Source: Clostridium sp. (GTDB lineage Bacteria; Bacillota; Clostridia; Clostridiales; Clostridiaceae). From it: a stretch of DNA of 38,083 nt. This document shows, piece by piece, positions 1 through 8,901 of this stretch. The stretch is from NCBI GenBank assembly GCA_031292145.1, contig JARLHR010000127.1:1-38083 (forward strand), written 5' to 3'. The first letter of the stretch is position 1; each line of letters starts with the position of its first letter. The notes beneath the pieces were generated by a model. The model worked only from the letters and a program-made list of their open reading frames with translations. It was not told the origin of the DNA and did not search any database. The translations under genes were made by a program, and so were the position numbers.

Positions 1-560
1 AAATTGAAAAAGATTTAAAAGAACAAGTAATCAGAGCTGTTGTTCCATCTGAATTATTAGATGGTGAAACTAGATATTTCATAAATCCAACTGGAAGATT
101 TGTTGTTGGAGGACCTCAAGGGGATTCGGGATTAACTGGAAGAAAAATCATAGTTGATACTTATGGTGGATACGGAAGACATGGTGGTGGAGCTTTCTCA
201 GGAAAAGATCCAACTAAGGTAGATAGATCAGCAGCATATGCAGCAAGATGGGTAGCAAAAAATCTAGTTGCAGCAGGAGTTGCTGATAAATTAGAAATCC
301 AAGTAGCTTATGCTATAGGTGTAGCTAAACCAGTTTCAATTGAAGTAGAAACTTTTGGAACAGGAAAAGTAAGTGAAGATAAGATTGTTGAAATAGTGGA
401 AAAAGTATTTGATTTAAGACCAGGAGCTATAATTAGAGATCTTGACTTAAGAAGACCTCTTTATAAGCAAACAGCTGCTTATGGACATTTTGGAAGAAAC
501 GATCTTAATTTACCATGGGAACAATTAAATAAAGTAGATGAAATAAAGAAACATTTATAA
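1..560 (+). CDS. metK: S-adenosylmethionine synthetase, C-terminal part (5' end outside window)
   Basis: The gene enters from the left edge; the first full codon is at 3 and the stop is TAA at 558-560, giving about 185 residues. The enzyme makes S-adenosylmethionine from methionine and ATP in the cytosol. The visible part has the conserved stretches [20 protein letters not shown], the glycine-rich loop [25 protein letters not shown] (written here only to mark residues 50-75 of the fragment, binding ATP phosphates), and the C-terminal [18 protein letters not shown] block. These are diagnostic for the family. A strong terminator follows directly, so it ends its own transcript. The upstream control region, where a SAM or T-box riboswitch might lie, is not in the window. 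Confidence 0.97.
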   Translation, partial: IEKDLKEQVIRAVVPSELLDGETRYFINPTGRFVVGGPQGDSGLTGRKIIVDTYGGYGRHGGGAFSGKDPTKVDRSAAYAARWVAKNLVAAGVADKLEIQVAYAIGVAKPVSIEVETFGTGKVSEDKIVEIVEKVFDLRPGAIIRDLDLRRPLYKQTAAYGHFGRNDLNLPWEQLNKVDEIKKHL

Positions 561-570
561 TTCGTTAAAA

Positions 571-605
571 AAGCTATCTCAAAGTTATTTTGAGATAGTT
601 TTTTT
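571..605 (+). terminator. Rho-independent terminator of metK
   Basis: A 10-bp perfect stem (CTATCTCAAA at 574-583 with TTTGAGATAG at 589-598), a 5-base loop and a run of T from 599 to 605, lying 13 bases after the metK stop. Confidence 0.9.
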
Positions 606-613
606 GGCTTTTA

Positions 614-622
614 TGATATAAT
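614..622 (+). promoter_or_regulatory. Probable extended -10 promoter of recD2 operon
   Basis: TGATATAAT (TGn plus TATAAT at 617-622) lies between the metK terminator and recD2. No good -35 is seen, as expected for some extended -10 promoters. The leader would be about 85 bases. Confidence 0.4.
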
Positions 623-711
623 TAAAAGAAAAAATGTAATTATGGTTTCAAAACTAAGTTTTATTCTTGATAAACTTAAACAAGGAATATGAAAGATTTG
701 GAGAGATTTTA

Positions 712-2940
712 ATGGAAGTTCTAAATGGTTTTGTCGAAAATATAGTTTTCAAAAGTGAGGACACTGGTTATGTAGTTTGCAAAATCAGAAGTGATAAAAA
801 TTTAATTAATGCTGTAGGTACAGTACCTTTTTTAAAGGAAGGGCAAAATGTAAAATTAACAGGTTATTTTACGTTACATAAGCAGTTTGGAAATCAATTT
901 AATATTCAAGATTATGAAGAACTTCTTCCGACTTCATTAGATGGAATAGAGAAATATTTAAGTGCAGGAATAATACATGGAATAGGACCTGTTACAGCGA
1001 AGAAGATAATAGAGAAGTTTGGTGAAGAAACTTTAGATATAATGCAGAATAACATTGAAAGACTTATGGAGATAGAAGGCATAGGAGAAAAAAAATTTCA
1101 AATCATATATGAGTCTTATATTGAACAACAAGGGTTAAAGGACATAATTTTATATTTTCATAAGCATGGAGTAACCAATAACCAATGTATTAAAATCTAT
1201 AAGAAATTTGGGCCGAACGCAAGGCGAATAGTATCAGATAATCCGTACATATTATGTGATGAAATTTCGGGGATTGGATTTAAAACAGCTGACAGAATTG
1301 CCATGAGCATTGGAATCCAAAATGATTCTGATTTTAGAATTCAAAGCGCAATTAAGTATATAATGAACCAATTTTGTGCTGCAGGGAACACTTTTATGCC
1401 TAAAAGTAATATAATAGAACAGTGTGAAGTGAATTTGCTAATATCTAAAGAATTGATTGAAAAGAATATATATGATATGGCAGCACAGCAGAAAATAATT
1501 GTTGAAATAATTGATGGCATAGAAGCTGGATTTTTACTCCAATATTATTATTGTGAACTTGGAGTAACAAGTAAAATAATAACCTTAGGGTTACAACAAA
1601 TACAAACCATAAACTCAGATATTGATTTTGAAATTGATGTTTTTGAAAAGGAACAGAAAATAAAATTTGCACCATCCCAAAGAGAAGCAATAGCAGGTGC
1701 CTTTAATAATGGAATAGAGATAATAACAGGTGGACCAGGAACGGGGAAGACTACAATCATAAAAGCAATAATTCATATTTATGAAAATAATGGCATGAAA
1801 GTAATACTCGGTGCTCCAACAGGAAGAGCAGCAAAAAGAATGACTGAATCAACAGGAAGAGAAGCAAAAACCATACATAGGCTCTTAGAAATGGGTGTTT
1901 CAGAAGATGATGAATCAGTTTTTGAAAGAGGTGAATCTTCACCATTAGATTGCGACGTAATTATAATCGATGAAGCTTCTATGATTGATACAATCTTAAT
2001 GCAAAGTTTACTTAAGGCTATTAATTTAGGCACAAGGTTAATAATAGTTGGAGATGTTGATCAACTGCCGTCTGTTGGACCGGGAAATGTATTAAGGGAT
2101 CTTATAGAAAGTGAATATATAAAAGTTGTAAGGTTAAAGGAGATATTCAGGCAGGGATCAGAAAGCTTAATTATAGTAAATGCACATAGAATTAATGAAG
2201 GGCAGATGCCAGTGCTTAATCAAAAGGATAAAGATTTTTTCTTTATTAATGAAGAAAATCAGGATAGAATTGTAAATACAATAATAGACTTAATTAGCAG
2301 GAGACTACCTAGATTTAATAAGTCATGGGATATACTTAAGGATATGCAAGTGTTGACGCCTATGAGAAAAGGAGTACTTGGAGTCACTAATTTAAATATT
2401 AAGCTTCAGGAAATATTTAATGCACCATCAAAAGATAAAAAAGAAAAGACTTCTCGAGATATAGTATTTAGAGAAGGTGATAAAGTAATGCAGACTAAGA
2501 ATAACTACACATTAAAATGGCTTAGAGTTAACGGGCATGGAGAAAGTGAAGGCGTTGGAGTTTTTAATGGTGATTTAGGCTTTATTGAAAGTATTGATGA
2601 GGAAAGAAAAGTTTTAACAATTGTATTCGATGAAGAAAGAAAAATTATTTACGATTTTAATTTTCTAGATGAATTAGATTTAGCATATGCAACTACAATT
2701 CATAAAAGCCAGGGAAGTGAATTTAAAGTCGTTATTATGCCTGCATTCATGGGTTCACCTTTTCTAATGAACCGTAATTTGCTTTATACAGGAATCACAA
2801 GGGCAAAACAATTGGTTGTTGTGGTTGGCTTTCAAAAGGCATTAATGCATATGATTAATAATACAAATAGTATAGAACGATATTCAGCTTTAAAATATAG
2901 AATTAGAGACATAATAACTAAAGAAGAGTTTGAAGAGTAA
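712..2940 (+). CDS. recD2: RecD2-type ATP-dependent DNA helicase (SF1B)
   Basis: Cytosolic 5'-3' DNA helicase of the stand-alone RecD2/RecD-like family, found in bacteria without needing RecBC and linked to DNA repair and replication. The ATG at 712 is chosen because GGAGAG sits at 700-705; a longer reading from TTG at 667 has no such site. The protein is 742 aa, normal for the family. It has an N-terminal OB-like region beginning MEVLNGFVENIVFKSEDTGY, helix-hairpin-helix repeats (GIGPVTAKKI, EIEGIGEKKF), Walker A GGPGTGKT at residues 340-347, Walker B IIIDEASM, and late motifs ATTIHKSQGSEF and LLYTGITRAK. It starts an operon with the ComFA-like and comFC genes (20-base gap). Identity is firm; the exact repair role here is inferred from the family. 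Confidence 0.95.
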   Translation: MEVLNGFVENIVFKSEDTGYVVCKIRSDKNLINAVGTVPFLKEGQNVKLTGYFTLHKQFGNQFNIQDYEELLPTSLDGIEKYLSAGIIHGIGPVTAKKIIEKFGEETLDIMQNNIERLMEIEGIGEKKFQIIYESYIEQQGLKDIILYFHKHGVTNNQCIKIYKKFGPNARRIVSDNPYILCDEISGIGFKTADRIAMSIGIQNDSDFRIQSAIKYIMNQFCAAGNTFMPKSNIIEQCEVNLLISKELIEKNIYDMAAQQKIIVEIIDGIEAGFLLQYYYCELGVTSKIITLGLQQIQTINSDIDFEIDVFEKEQKIKFAPSQREAIAGAFNNGIEIITGGPGTGKTTIIKAIIHIYENNGMKVILGAPTGRAAKRMTESTGREAKTIHRLLEMGVSEDDESVFERGESSPLDCDVIIIDEASMIDTILMQSLLKAINLGTRLIIVGDVDQLPSVGPGNVLRDLIESEYIKVVRLKEIFRQGSESLIIVNAHRINEGQMPVLNQKDKDFFFINEENQDRIVNTIIDLISRRLPRFNKSWDILKDMQVLTPMRKGVLGVTNLNIKLQEIFNAPSKDKKEKTSRDIVFREGDKVMQTKNNYTLKWLRVNGHGESEGVGVFNGDLGFIESIDEERKVLTIVFDEERKIIYDFNFLDELDLAYATTIHKSQGSEFKVVIMPAFMGSPFLMNRNLLYTGITRAKQLVVVVGFQKALMHMINNTNSIERYSALKYRIRDIITKEEFEE

Positions 2941-2960
2941 TTGAAAGGAGACAGAGATGC

Positions 2961-3977
2961 GTGAGAAATGAATGTAAGGTAACTCAGCAAGATTTAAAAT
3001 ATGCATTTGATAAAATAGATTACTGGTATAAAAAAAATATTAAATTTTTAACAATAGTTACAGTTCCATTTAATACATCATGTGTTTTTTCAAATATAAT
3101 AAGTAAGATTTGTAATGATAATTGTAGGGTATTGTATGTATGGGGGAAGAATGGAGAGAATAAGGAATTAATTAGTGTAATTAGGGAAAGTAATTTCAAT
3201 ATAACTCACTGTTATATTGAAAAAGGAACATCGACTAAAGATCTTACATTTGTACATCACAATAATTTATTTAAGGTTGAGGAACAATATGATTTGGTTA
3301 TTTTTGATGATATAACATCCTTTTCAAATTTAAGTAGTGGAAATGTAAGAGAATTGTTAGATGTTTGCGCTGAACTAGGAGAAAGGGTTTTATTATATAG
3401 TATAGAAAAAATGGCATTAGTAGGGGAAAGATTTGAACTTGCAGCATACAATTATAAAAAGCCTTTTGTAGAACCTAGAATATTGTCAACTAGAATAGAT
3501 TTAAATATAGATATTCCATTTACTCTTTACGATTACATTAAATGGTTTAAAGAAAATAACCATAAAGTTGCTATTTATGTGCCAAGTAAAGAAAAAATTA
3601 ATATTGTTTATGACTACTTTTTGAATAAATTAAAAATTTCAGATGTTAGAATTATGAAAGCGTCTAGAAGTGATGAAATAAAGGTATGTGAAAAGGTATC
3701 AAAATACAAGGATAAGGCAATATTTGTAATAACTAATAAAATTGAGGAGTTACTTGAATATTGCAATATGGATGATGCTGTAGTATTATTTTCTGATAAT
3801 GAGAGATACACTTATAAAAAAATATTATATATATGTGGGCAAATAAGAAATATGAATCTGAAATTACCAGAAGTTCTTTTAGTATCAAATGATGAATCAG
3901 AAGATATGGAAAAAGCAAAAAATATGGCAAGAGATTTCAATAAAAAAGTATGGGAAAAACGTTTAAGAGAATTGTAA
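2961..3977 (+). CDS. Degenerate ComFA-like protein (probably not an active helicase)
   Basis: A 338-aa protein starting at GTG 2961, with AGGAG about ten bases upstream. It lies between recD2 and comFC, overlapping comFC by 28 bases, which is where comFA, the DNA-uptake helicase, sits in Firmicutes. The outline resembles ComFA: FLTIVTVPFNTSC where Walker A would be, YDLVIFDDITSF where the DEAD-like Walker B would be, KVAIYVPSKEKINIVYDYF as the start of the second helicase domain, ILYICGQIRN where the arginine-finger GRVGR motif VI would be, and a C-terminal PEVLLVSNDESED strand. The Walker A lysine and GKT are missing, as are the motif VI arginines and an N-terminal zinc-cysteine cluster. I therefore see a ComFA relative that has lost ATPase residues. 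The homology is inferred from fold order and gene position, not from strong identity. Confidence 0.6.
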   Translation: MRNECKVTQQDLKYAFDKIDYWYKKNIKFLTIVTVPFNTSCVFSNIISKICNDNCRVLYVWGKNGENKELISVIRESNFNITHCYIEKGTSTKDLTFVHHNNLFKVEEQYDLVIFDDITSFSNLSSGNVRELLDVCAELGERVLLYSIEKMALVGERFELAAYNYKKPFVEPRILSTRIDLNIDIPFTLYDYIKWFKENNHKVAIYVPSKEKINIVYDYFLNKLKISDVRIMKASRSDEIKVCEKVSKYKDKAIFVITNKIEELLEYCNMDDAVVLFSDNERYTYKKILYICGQIRNMNLKLPEVLLVSNDESEDMEKAKNMARDFNKKVWEKRLREL

Positions 3978-4606
3978 AAAGGCTTTGGGAAGGATTAATT
4001 GAGATAATATATCCACGAGAAAATTATTGTATCATTTGCAAAGAAGAAGATTGCTTTGGGATTTGTGAATCTTGTATAAAAAGTATAAAAACTATAAGTG
4101 ATTTATATCAAGATAAAATAATAAGCTATGGATATTATGGAGGAGTATTAAAAGAATTAATACTTAAGTTTAAATACAAAAATAACTTCACAGCTGGGGA
4201 TATATTAACAGAGTTTTTAGAGGAATATATTATTAATAATTTAAATTATAAAGGATACATAGTAACATATATACCTTTATCAAAAAAATCTAAAAAAATT
4301 AGAGGTTTTAATCAATGTGAATATATTGCAAAGAAGATAGCAAGAGACCTATCAATTGAAGTTTTAGAAATTTTAATTAAGCAAAGAGAAACTAAAGAAC
4401 AAAAAACACTAAAAAAGGATGAACGGCATGAAAATATAAAAGATGCTTTCAAATTGAAAAATGAGATAAACTTAGAAAATTGTAGAATTATATTAATTGA
4501 TGATGTAACAACTACAGGTGCAACTCTTGGTGAAGCATATAAATTATTAAAAAAATATAACGCAAAAGACATAAAACTCTTGACCTTAGCGAAAAGTCAT
4601 ATATAA
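3950..4606 (+). CDS. comFC: ComF family protein (ComFC), phosphoribosyltransferase-like
   Basis: A 218-aa cytosolic protein of the ComFC/GntX type, associated with natural transformation and handling of single-stranded DNA in competent bacteria. The N-terminus has a small zinc-ribbon cysteine set (CIIC at about 25-28, then CFGICESC). The C-terminus has the PRPP-binding signature RIILIDDVTTTGATL of type I phosphoribosyltransferases. KSKKIRGFNQCEYIAK and KQRETKEQKTLKKDER are also typical ComF segments. The ATG at 3950 lies inside the preceding gene, so translation is probably coupled. The stop codon TAA (4604-4606) is part of the -10 box of the next transcription unit. Clostridia often carry comF genes without proven competence, so the physiological role is uncertain. 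Confidence 0.9.
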   Translation: MGKTFKRIVKRLWEGLIEIIYPRENYCIICKEEDCFGICESCIKSIKTISDLYQDKIISYGYYGGVLKELILKFKYKNNFTAGDILTEFLEEYIINNLNYKGYIVTYIPLSKKSKKIRGFNQCEYIAKKIARDLSIEVLEILIKQRETKEQKTLKKDERHENIKDAFKLKNEINLENCRIILIDDVTTTGATLGEAYKLLKKYNAKDIKLLTLAKSHI

Positions 4607-4607
4607 T
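4580..4607 (+). promoter_or_regulatory. SigA-type promoter of the raiA-motif RNA
   Basis: TTGACC at 4580-4585, a 16-base spacer, and a perfect TATAAT at 4602-4607. The expected start, about 7 bases later, falls at 4614, exactly the first base of the closing stem of the RNA. The -35 lies in the last codons of comFC, and the -10 contains its stop codon. Confidence 0.75.
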
Positions 4608-4613
4608 ATTAAT

Positions 4614-4823
4614 GTAAAGCTAGGTTTGTGGTTGAAAGTCGAAGCTAGTCGCAGGCAAAACGATCCACGTAATTTAGACAAAATGTCTAAGGAGCATGGT
4701 GCGGTATAGAAGTAAGTCCTGCCAGTTTATAAACTGAGAGGGTTAGTAGTGAGGGATTAAATTCTATTAGCAAAAGCTCCAGCAGGCGAGTGTGGGGTCA
4801 AAAACCAGGTCAACTAGCTTTAC
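4614..4823 (+). ncRNA. raiA-motif noncoding RNA
   Basis: About 210 bases upstream of hpf (also called raiA), much richer in G and C than the flanks and without a useful reading frame. The ends pair perfectly: GTAAAGCTAG at 4614-4623 with CTAGCTTTAC at 4814-4823. Inside are a hairpin TTAGACA/TGTCTAA (4674-4680 with 4684-4690), a palindromic hairpin CAGTTTATAAACTG (4723-4736), GCAGG at 4651 and 4782 either of which could pair with CCTGC at 4718-4722, and GTGTGGGGTC near the 3' end. Size, location next to hpf, and multi-branched fold with a possible pseudoknot fit the raiA RNA motif known from Firmicutes, which has been linked in Clostridium to sporulation and aggregation. It has its own promoter and a terminator before hpf, so it is a separate RNA rather than an hpf leader. 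The assignment is from memory of the motif, not a covariance-model search. Confidence 0.85.
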
Positions 4824-4857
4824 CTTATATAATATAAAATAGTTATTTGAATTTTTT

Positions 4858-4892
4858 AAACTAACCGACGATTGTTGACGGTTAGTTTTTTT
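4858..4892 (+). terminator. Terminator after the raiA-motif RNA
   Basis: AAACTAACCG at 4858-4867 pairs with CGGTTAGTTT at 4879-4888, loop of 11 bases, T run 4886-4892. It separates the RNA from the hpf promoter, giving a transcript of roughly 275 bases before any trimming. Confidence 0.85.
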
Positions 4893-4967
4893 AGGTATGT
4901 AAAAGAAAAAGATAAGTTTTATGAATCTTCCTAATATATAAATTTTCAGAATTGACTGATAATTCTC

Positions 4968-4996
4968 TTGTTAAGTTCGATAAAAAGTGATAGAAT
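4968..4996 (+). promoter_or_regulatory. Promoter of hpf
   Basis: TTGTTA at 4968-4973, 17-base spacer, TAGAAT at 4991-4996 preceded by TGA (extended -10). It lies downstream of the RNA terminator, so hpf has independent transcription. A SigH or SigB promoter, as used for hpf in Bacillus, was not evident. Confidence 0.6.
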
Positions 4997-5055
4997 ATTA
5001 ATAACTTAAAACATATTAAGTTGCAAACTTTTTCAAATGAGAGGGGCTGGATTTA

Positions 5056-5589
5056 ATGAGAGTCACAGTTATAGCTAAAAATATGGAACTTACAGATGCG
5101 CTAAAGGAGATAGTACAAAAAAAGATAAGCAAATTGGAAAAGTATTTCGAAATCGATGTGAATGCAAAAGCTACATTGAGTGTTCAAAAAAATAGACATA
5201 AAATAGAAGTGACTATCCCATTTAATGGAGTCATATTAAGAGGAGAAGAATCAACATCCGACATGTACAAGTCTTTAGACTTGGTTGAAGATAAATTAGA
5301 AAGACAAATCAGAAAACAAAAAACTAGATTATCAAGAAAGCAAGGCGGTTCATTAAAATTTGGTGAAATTAATAATATAGAACTTAGTCCGTCAGATGAA
5401 GAACATGGTAAGCTAGTTAAAGTAAAAAAATTTGGTGTAAAACCAATGAATTCCGAAGAAGCTATTCTTCAAATGGATTTACTAGGACATAATTTCTTTG
5501 TATATGAAGATGCTGATAGTGGGAAAGTAAATGTAATTTATAAAAGAAAAGATGGAGATTATGGTTTATTAGAACCTGAATTTATTTAA
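5056..5589 (+). CDS. hpf: Ribosome hibernation promoting factor, long form
   Basis: A 177-aa cytosolic protein that binds the 30S decoding region and drives 70S dimerisation into inactive 100S ribosomes in stationary phase. The N-terminal domain (about 1-100) starts MRVTVIAKNMELTDALKEIV and carries a basic stretch RQIRKQKTRLSRKQ. The C-terminal domain (about 120-177, KVKKFGVKPMNSEEAILQM through YKRKDGDYGLLEPEF) is the dimerisation module found only in long HPF. The start at ATG 5056 has GAGGGG nine bases upstream. The upstream neighbour is the raiA-motif RNA, an association seen in many Firmicutes, but promoter and terminator placement suggest separate transcripts. A terminator follows. Confidence 0.96.
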   Translation: MRVTVIAKNMELTDALKEIVQKKISKLEKYFEIDVNAKATLSVQKNRHKIEVTIPFNGVILRGEESTSDMYKSLDLVEDKLERQIRKQKTRLSRKQGGSLKFGEINNIELSPSDEEHGKLVKVKKFGVKPMNSEEAILQMDLLGHNFFVYEDADSGKVNVIYKRKDGDYGLLEPEFI

Positions 5590-5599
5590 TATGAAAAAT

Positions 5600-5647
5600 A
5601 GCTGCCCAATAATGTATATTAAATTGCATTTTGGGCAGTTATTTTTT
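5600..5647 (+). terminator. Terminator of hpf
   Basis: CTGCCCAA at 5602-5609 pairs with TTGGGCAG at 5631-5638, with a long AT-rich loop, then a T run at 5642-5647. Confidence 0.8.
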
Positions 5648-5848
5648 GAAATGAAAAATTATTAATATATTTATGGTATTATAATCATAAATTATGTTCA
5701 TATTTTAAATAAATATAATTATATGCCTTAATAGGGTAGAATTATATTTATATGTTATAGGAGTATAAGATTTTTAAGTGTAATTTGTTGTTTGGTCTTG
5801 ATAATTTATGATTAAAATATTAAGATTAAGTTAATATTAGACGTTTTA

Positions 5849-5910
5849 TATAGCATTTAAAACAAAAATCATTACTTTTCTTGAAAATAAGCTACGTAAA
5901 ATGCTATAAT
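5849..5910 (+). promoter_or_regulatory. secA promoter with overlapping inverted repeat
   Basis: TTGAAA at 5881-5886, 18-base spacer, TATAAT at 5905-5910 with TGC before it (extended -10). A 10-base inverted repeat, TATAGCATTT at 5849-5858 and AAATGCTATA at 5899-5908, spans the promoter and ends inside the -10, so it could be an operator or simply chance in AT-rich DNA. I see no other feature in the AT-rich 5650-5848 or in the leader to secA. Confidence 0.6.
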
Positions 5911-5994
5911 AATAGAATGCGTTATTTATAAAATAAAATAATAAAAATATATTAGAAATTAATATGAAATATAGAATTTCGAAAGGATGACATT

Positions 5995-8568
5995 ATGGGA
6001 CTATTAAATGCCGTATTTGGAACATATAGTGAAAGAGAAGTCAAGAGACTTAGACCTACTATACAAAAAATAAATGATTTAGAAGAGTCAATGCAAAAAC
6101 TTTCAGATGAAGAGTTAAAAGCAAAGACTACAGAATTTAAAGAGAGATTAGCAAATGGAGAAACTTTAGATGATATTTTATCAGAAGCATTTGCTGCTGT
6201 AAGAGAAGCATCAGTAAGAGTATTTGGAAAGAGACATTTTGATGAGCAACTTATGGGTGGAATGATACTCCATCAAGGTAGAATTTCAGAAATGAAGACA
6301 GGGGAAGGTAAATCTTTAACTGCTACATTACCAGCATACTTAAATGCTTTAAGTGGAAATGGGGTTCATATAGTAACAGTAAATGATTACCTTGCTAAAA
6401 GAGATACTGAAGAAATGGGTGAATTATATGGTTTCTTAGGATTAACTACAGGCGTTATTGTACACGAATTAAATAATGACCAGAGAAGAGAATCATATGG
6501 TTCAGATATTACTTATGGAACTAATAATGAATTTGGATTTGACTATTTAAGAGACAACATGGTTGTATATAAAGAGGAAAGAGTTCAAAGATCATTAAAT
6601 TTTGCAATAGTCGATGAAGTTGACTCAATTTTAATAGATGAGGCTAGAACTCCACTTATAATTTCCGGTCAAGGGGAAAAATCTACTGAATTCTATAAAG
6701 TCGCAGATTATTTTGCAAAGAAATTAGTGGTAGAAAGAGATTTCACAAGGGATGAAAAAGCTAATGCTGTTATGTTAACTGATGAAGGTGTTAGAAAGGC
6801 AGAAGCAACTTTTAAAGTAGAAAATTATGCTGATGCTGATAATATAGAATTGCAACATTATGTAACTCAAGCATTAAAAGCAAACTTTGCCATGAGAAGA
6901 GATAAAGATTACATGGTTAAAGATGGAGAAGTAATAATTGTTGATGAATTTACAGGAAGACTTATGGAAGGTAGGAGATATTCAGATGGTCTTCACCAAG
7001 CAATAGAAGCAAAAGAAGGAGTTAAGATTGCAAGAGAATCAAAGACTTTAGCTACTATTACATTCCAAAATTACTTCAGAATGTATAAGAAATTAGCAGG
7101 TATGACTGGTACTGCATTAACTGAAGAAAATGAATTTAGAGAAATTTATGGATTAGATGTTATTGTTATTCCAACACATAGACCAATTGCAAGAAAAGAT
7201 AATCCAGATTTAGTATTCAGTACTGAAATTGGAAAGATTAAAGCAGTTGCTTCAGAAGTAGAAAAGGCTCATGCTAAAGGCCAACCAGTATTAGTTGGTA
7301 CAGTAAGTATTGAAAAATCAGAACTTGTTTCAAGCATGCTTAAGAACAAAGGAATACCGCATCAAGTATTAAATGCTAAGTTCCATGAACAAGAAGCAGA
7401 AATAATAAGTCATGCAGGTGAATTAGGTATGGTTACTATTGCTACTAATATGGCTGGTAGAGGTACTGATATTAAGCTTGGTGAAGGTGTTGTTGAAGTT
7501 GGCGGTCTTAAGATAATAGGTACTGAAAGACATGAATCAAGAAGAATAGATAACCAATTAAGAGGACGTTCAGGAAGACAAGGAGATCCAGGGGAATCAA
7601 CATTCTTTATTTCATTAGAAGATGATTTAATGAGGATATTTGGATCAGAAAAGATTCAAGGTGTTGTTGAAAAATTAGGACTTCAAGAAGAAGAAGCTAT
7701 TGAAAGTAAAATGGTTTCAAAAGCTATAGAAAATGCTCAAAAGAAGGTTGAAGGTAATAACTTTGACATAAGAAAAACATTATTAGGTTATGATGATGTT
7801 ATGAATATACAAAGAGAAGTTATCTATAAGCAAAGAGCAGAGGTTCTTGAGGGTGAAGATGTAAAAGAAGAAGTATTAGCAATGACAAAAGAAGTTATAG
7901 CAGATGCTGTTAATATTCATATTACAGGTGAAACTGAAAATTATAGAGAAGAATTCCTGCACTTAATGGTAGCGTTACAAGAAATATGTATAGCGCCAGG
8001 TACAGTTCACTTGCCTAGCCTTGAAAACTTAGCAAATGAAGAGATCGTAGAAAGTCTCTATGAGTCTGCGCTTAAATTCTATGAACAAAAAGAAGAAGAA
8101 TTTACACCAGAAAGATTAAGAGAAATTGAAAGAGTTGTTGTTTTAAGAGCTGTTGATACTAACTGGATGAGTCATATAGATAATATGGATCACTTAAAAC
8201 AAGGTATTGGTTTACAATCATTTAAGCAAATTGATCCAGTTCAAGCATATCAAATGGAAGGTAGCGAAATGTTTAATGAAATGATCAGAAAGATTAAGGA
8301 AGAAACAGTTAAACTATTATTCCATGTTAAGATTGAAAGAGCACCTGAAAGAGTGAGAGTTGCACAAGAAACGGCTGCAATACATGAAGATTCATCAAGC
8401 ACAGCAGTAGGGCCAGGAGCACATCCATCAACAAGCCCAAGCGCAGGGCCAGCAGCAAATACACCAGGTCCAGGGCCGGTTAGAAATCTTGATAAGCATG
8501 GCAGAAATGACTTATGTTCATGTGGAAGTGGAAAGAAATTTAAAAATTGTTGTGGAAGAGAAGCTTAA
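5995..8568 (+). CDS. secA: Preprotein translocase ATPase SecA
   Basis: An 857-aa motor ATPase that pushes unfolded preproteins through SecYEG. The start at ATG 5995 has AAAGGATG eight bases upstream. Walker A is [10 protein letters not shown] at residues 101-110. Other marks are [15 protein letters not shown] (Walker B and start of the crosslinking region), [29 protein letters not shown], and [12 protein letters not shown] (motif VI). The helical scaffold and wing follow, then a flexible linker rich in Pro, Ala, Gly and Ser (about 800-828), then the zinc-binding tail [14 protein letters not shown] with cysteines 841, 843, 852 and 853, used for SecB/phospholipid contact. The linker is coded by unusually GC-rich DNA for this genome. 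The stop codon lies inside the terminal repeat of the adjacent MITE-like element. It is full-length and looks like the housekeeping copy. Confidence 0.98.
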   Translation: MGLLNAVFGTYSEREVKRLRPTIQKINDLEESMQKLSDEELKAKTTEFKERLANGETLDDILSEAFAAVREASVRVFGKRHFDEQLMGGMILHQGRISEMKTGEGKSLTATLPAYLNALSGNGVHIVTVNDYLAKRDTEEMGELYGFLGLTTGVIVHELNNDQRRESYGSDITYGTNNEFGFDYLRDNMVVYKEERVQRSLNFAIVDEVDSILIDEARTPLIISGQGEKSTEFYKVADYFAKKLVVERDFTRDEKANAVMLTDEGVRKAEATFKVENYADADNIELQHYVTQALKANFAMRRDKDYMVKDGEVIIVDEFTGRLMEGRRYSDGLHQAIEAKEGVKIARESKTLATITFQNYFRMYKKLAGMTGTALTEENEFREIYGLDVIVIPTHRPIARKDNPDLVFSTEIGKIKAVASEVEKAHAKGQPVLVGTVSIEKSELVSSMLKNKGIPHQVLNAKFHEQEAEIISHAGELGMVTIATNMAGRGTDIKLGEGVVEVGGLKIIGTERHESRRIDNQLRGRSGRQGDPGESTFFISLEDDLMRIFGSEKIQGVVEKLGLQEEEAIESKMVSKAIENAQKKVEGNNFDIRKTLLGYDDVMNIQREVIYKQRAEVLEGEDVKEEVLAMTKEVIADAVNIHITGETENYREEFLHLMVALQEICIAPGTVHLPSLENLANEEIVESLYESALKFYEQKEEEFTPERLREIERVVVLRAVDTNWMSHIDNMDHLKQGIGLQSFKQIDPVQAYQMEGSEMFNEMIRKIKEETVKLLFHVKIERAPERVRVAQETAAIHEDSSSTAVGPGAHPSTSPSAGPAANTPGPGPVRNLDKHGRNDLCSCGSGKKFKNCCGREA

Positions 8569-8888
8569 TTCAGTTAACAGTTAGGAATTAAGTCTTATAA
8601 TAAAAATTATGTTTTTATTATGATTTTCTATTAAGCAGATACTAACACTTAGTTTAAGAAGGAAAACTCTAAGGAGTTTTTGTATAATATATATATGATA
8701 TAATAAATTCCGTAGAGATTTTATAAGATATTGTTTACTTGGAGAAGCAATTATAATAAATTTTCTACGGAATTCTATTAAATAAAGCTAATTATTTAAT
8801 ATGATTATAAAATACAAATTTAAAGAAATCCTGAAAGGATTTCATTATAAACTGTTAACTCTTACTTGTTAATTGTTAACTGAATTAA
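8565..8888. mobile_element. MITE-like inverted-repeat element between secA and prfB
   Basis: About 324 bases bounded by terminal inverted repeats: TTAATTCAGTTAACA at 8565-8579 and TGTTAACTGAATTAA at 8874-8888, a perfect 15-bp match. With mismatches, pairing continues for about 28 bases. A nested inverted repeat, AATTCCGTAGA at 8706-8716 and TCTACGGAATT at 8764-8774, lies inside. So do short hairpins, among them AAAACTC/GAGTTTT (8663-8669 with 8674-8680) followed by T, which may end the secA transcript. There is no reading frame of use. The left repeat contains the secA stop codon; the right repeat abuts the prfB ribosome site AAAGGGGTGG. No clear target duplication is visible. It could also be a folded intergenic RNA rather than a transposon relic. 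Confidence 0.5.
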
Positions 8889-8901
8889 AGGGGTGGAATA
8901 G

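Noticed and set aside
667-711. N-terminal extension of RecD2 from TTG 667
   Set aside because: GGAGAG points to ATG 712, and RecD2 proteins begin at the MEVLNGFVE-like segment.
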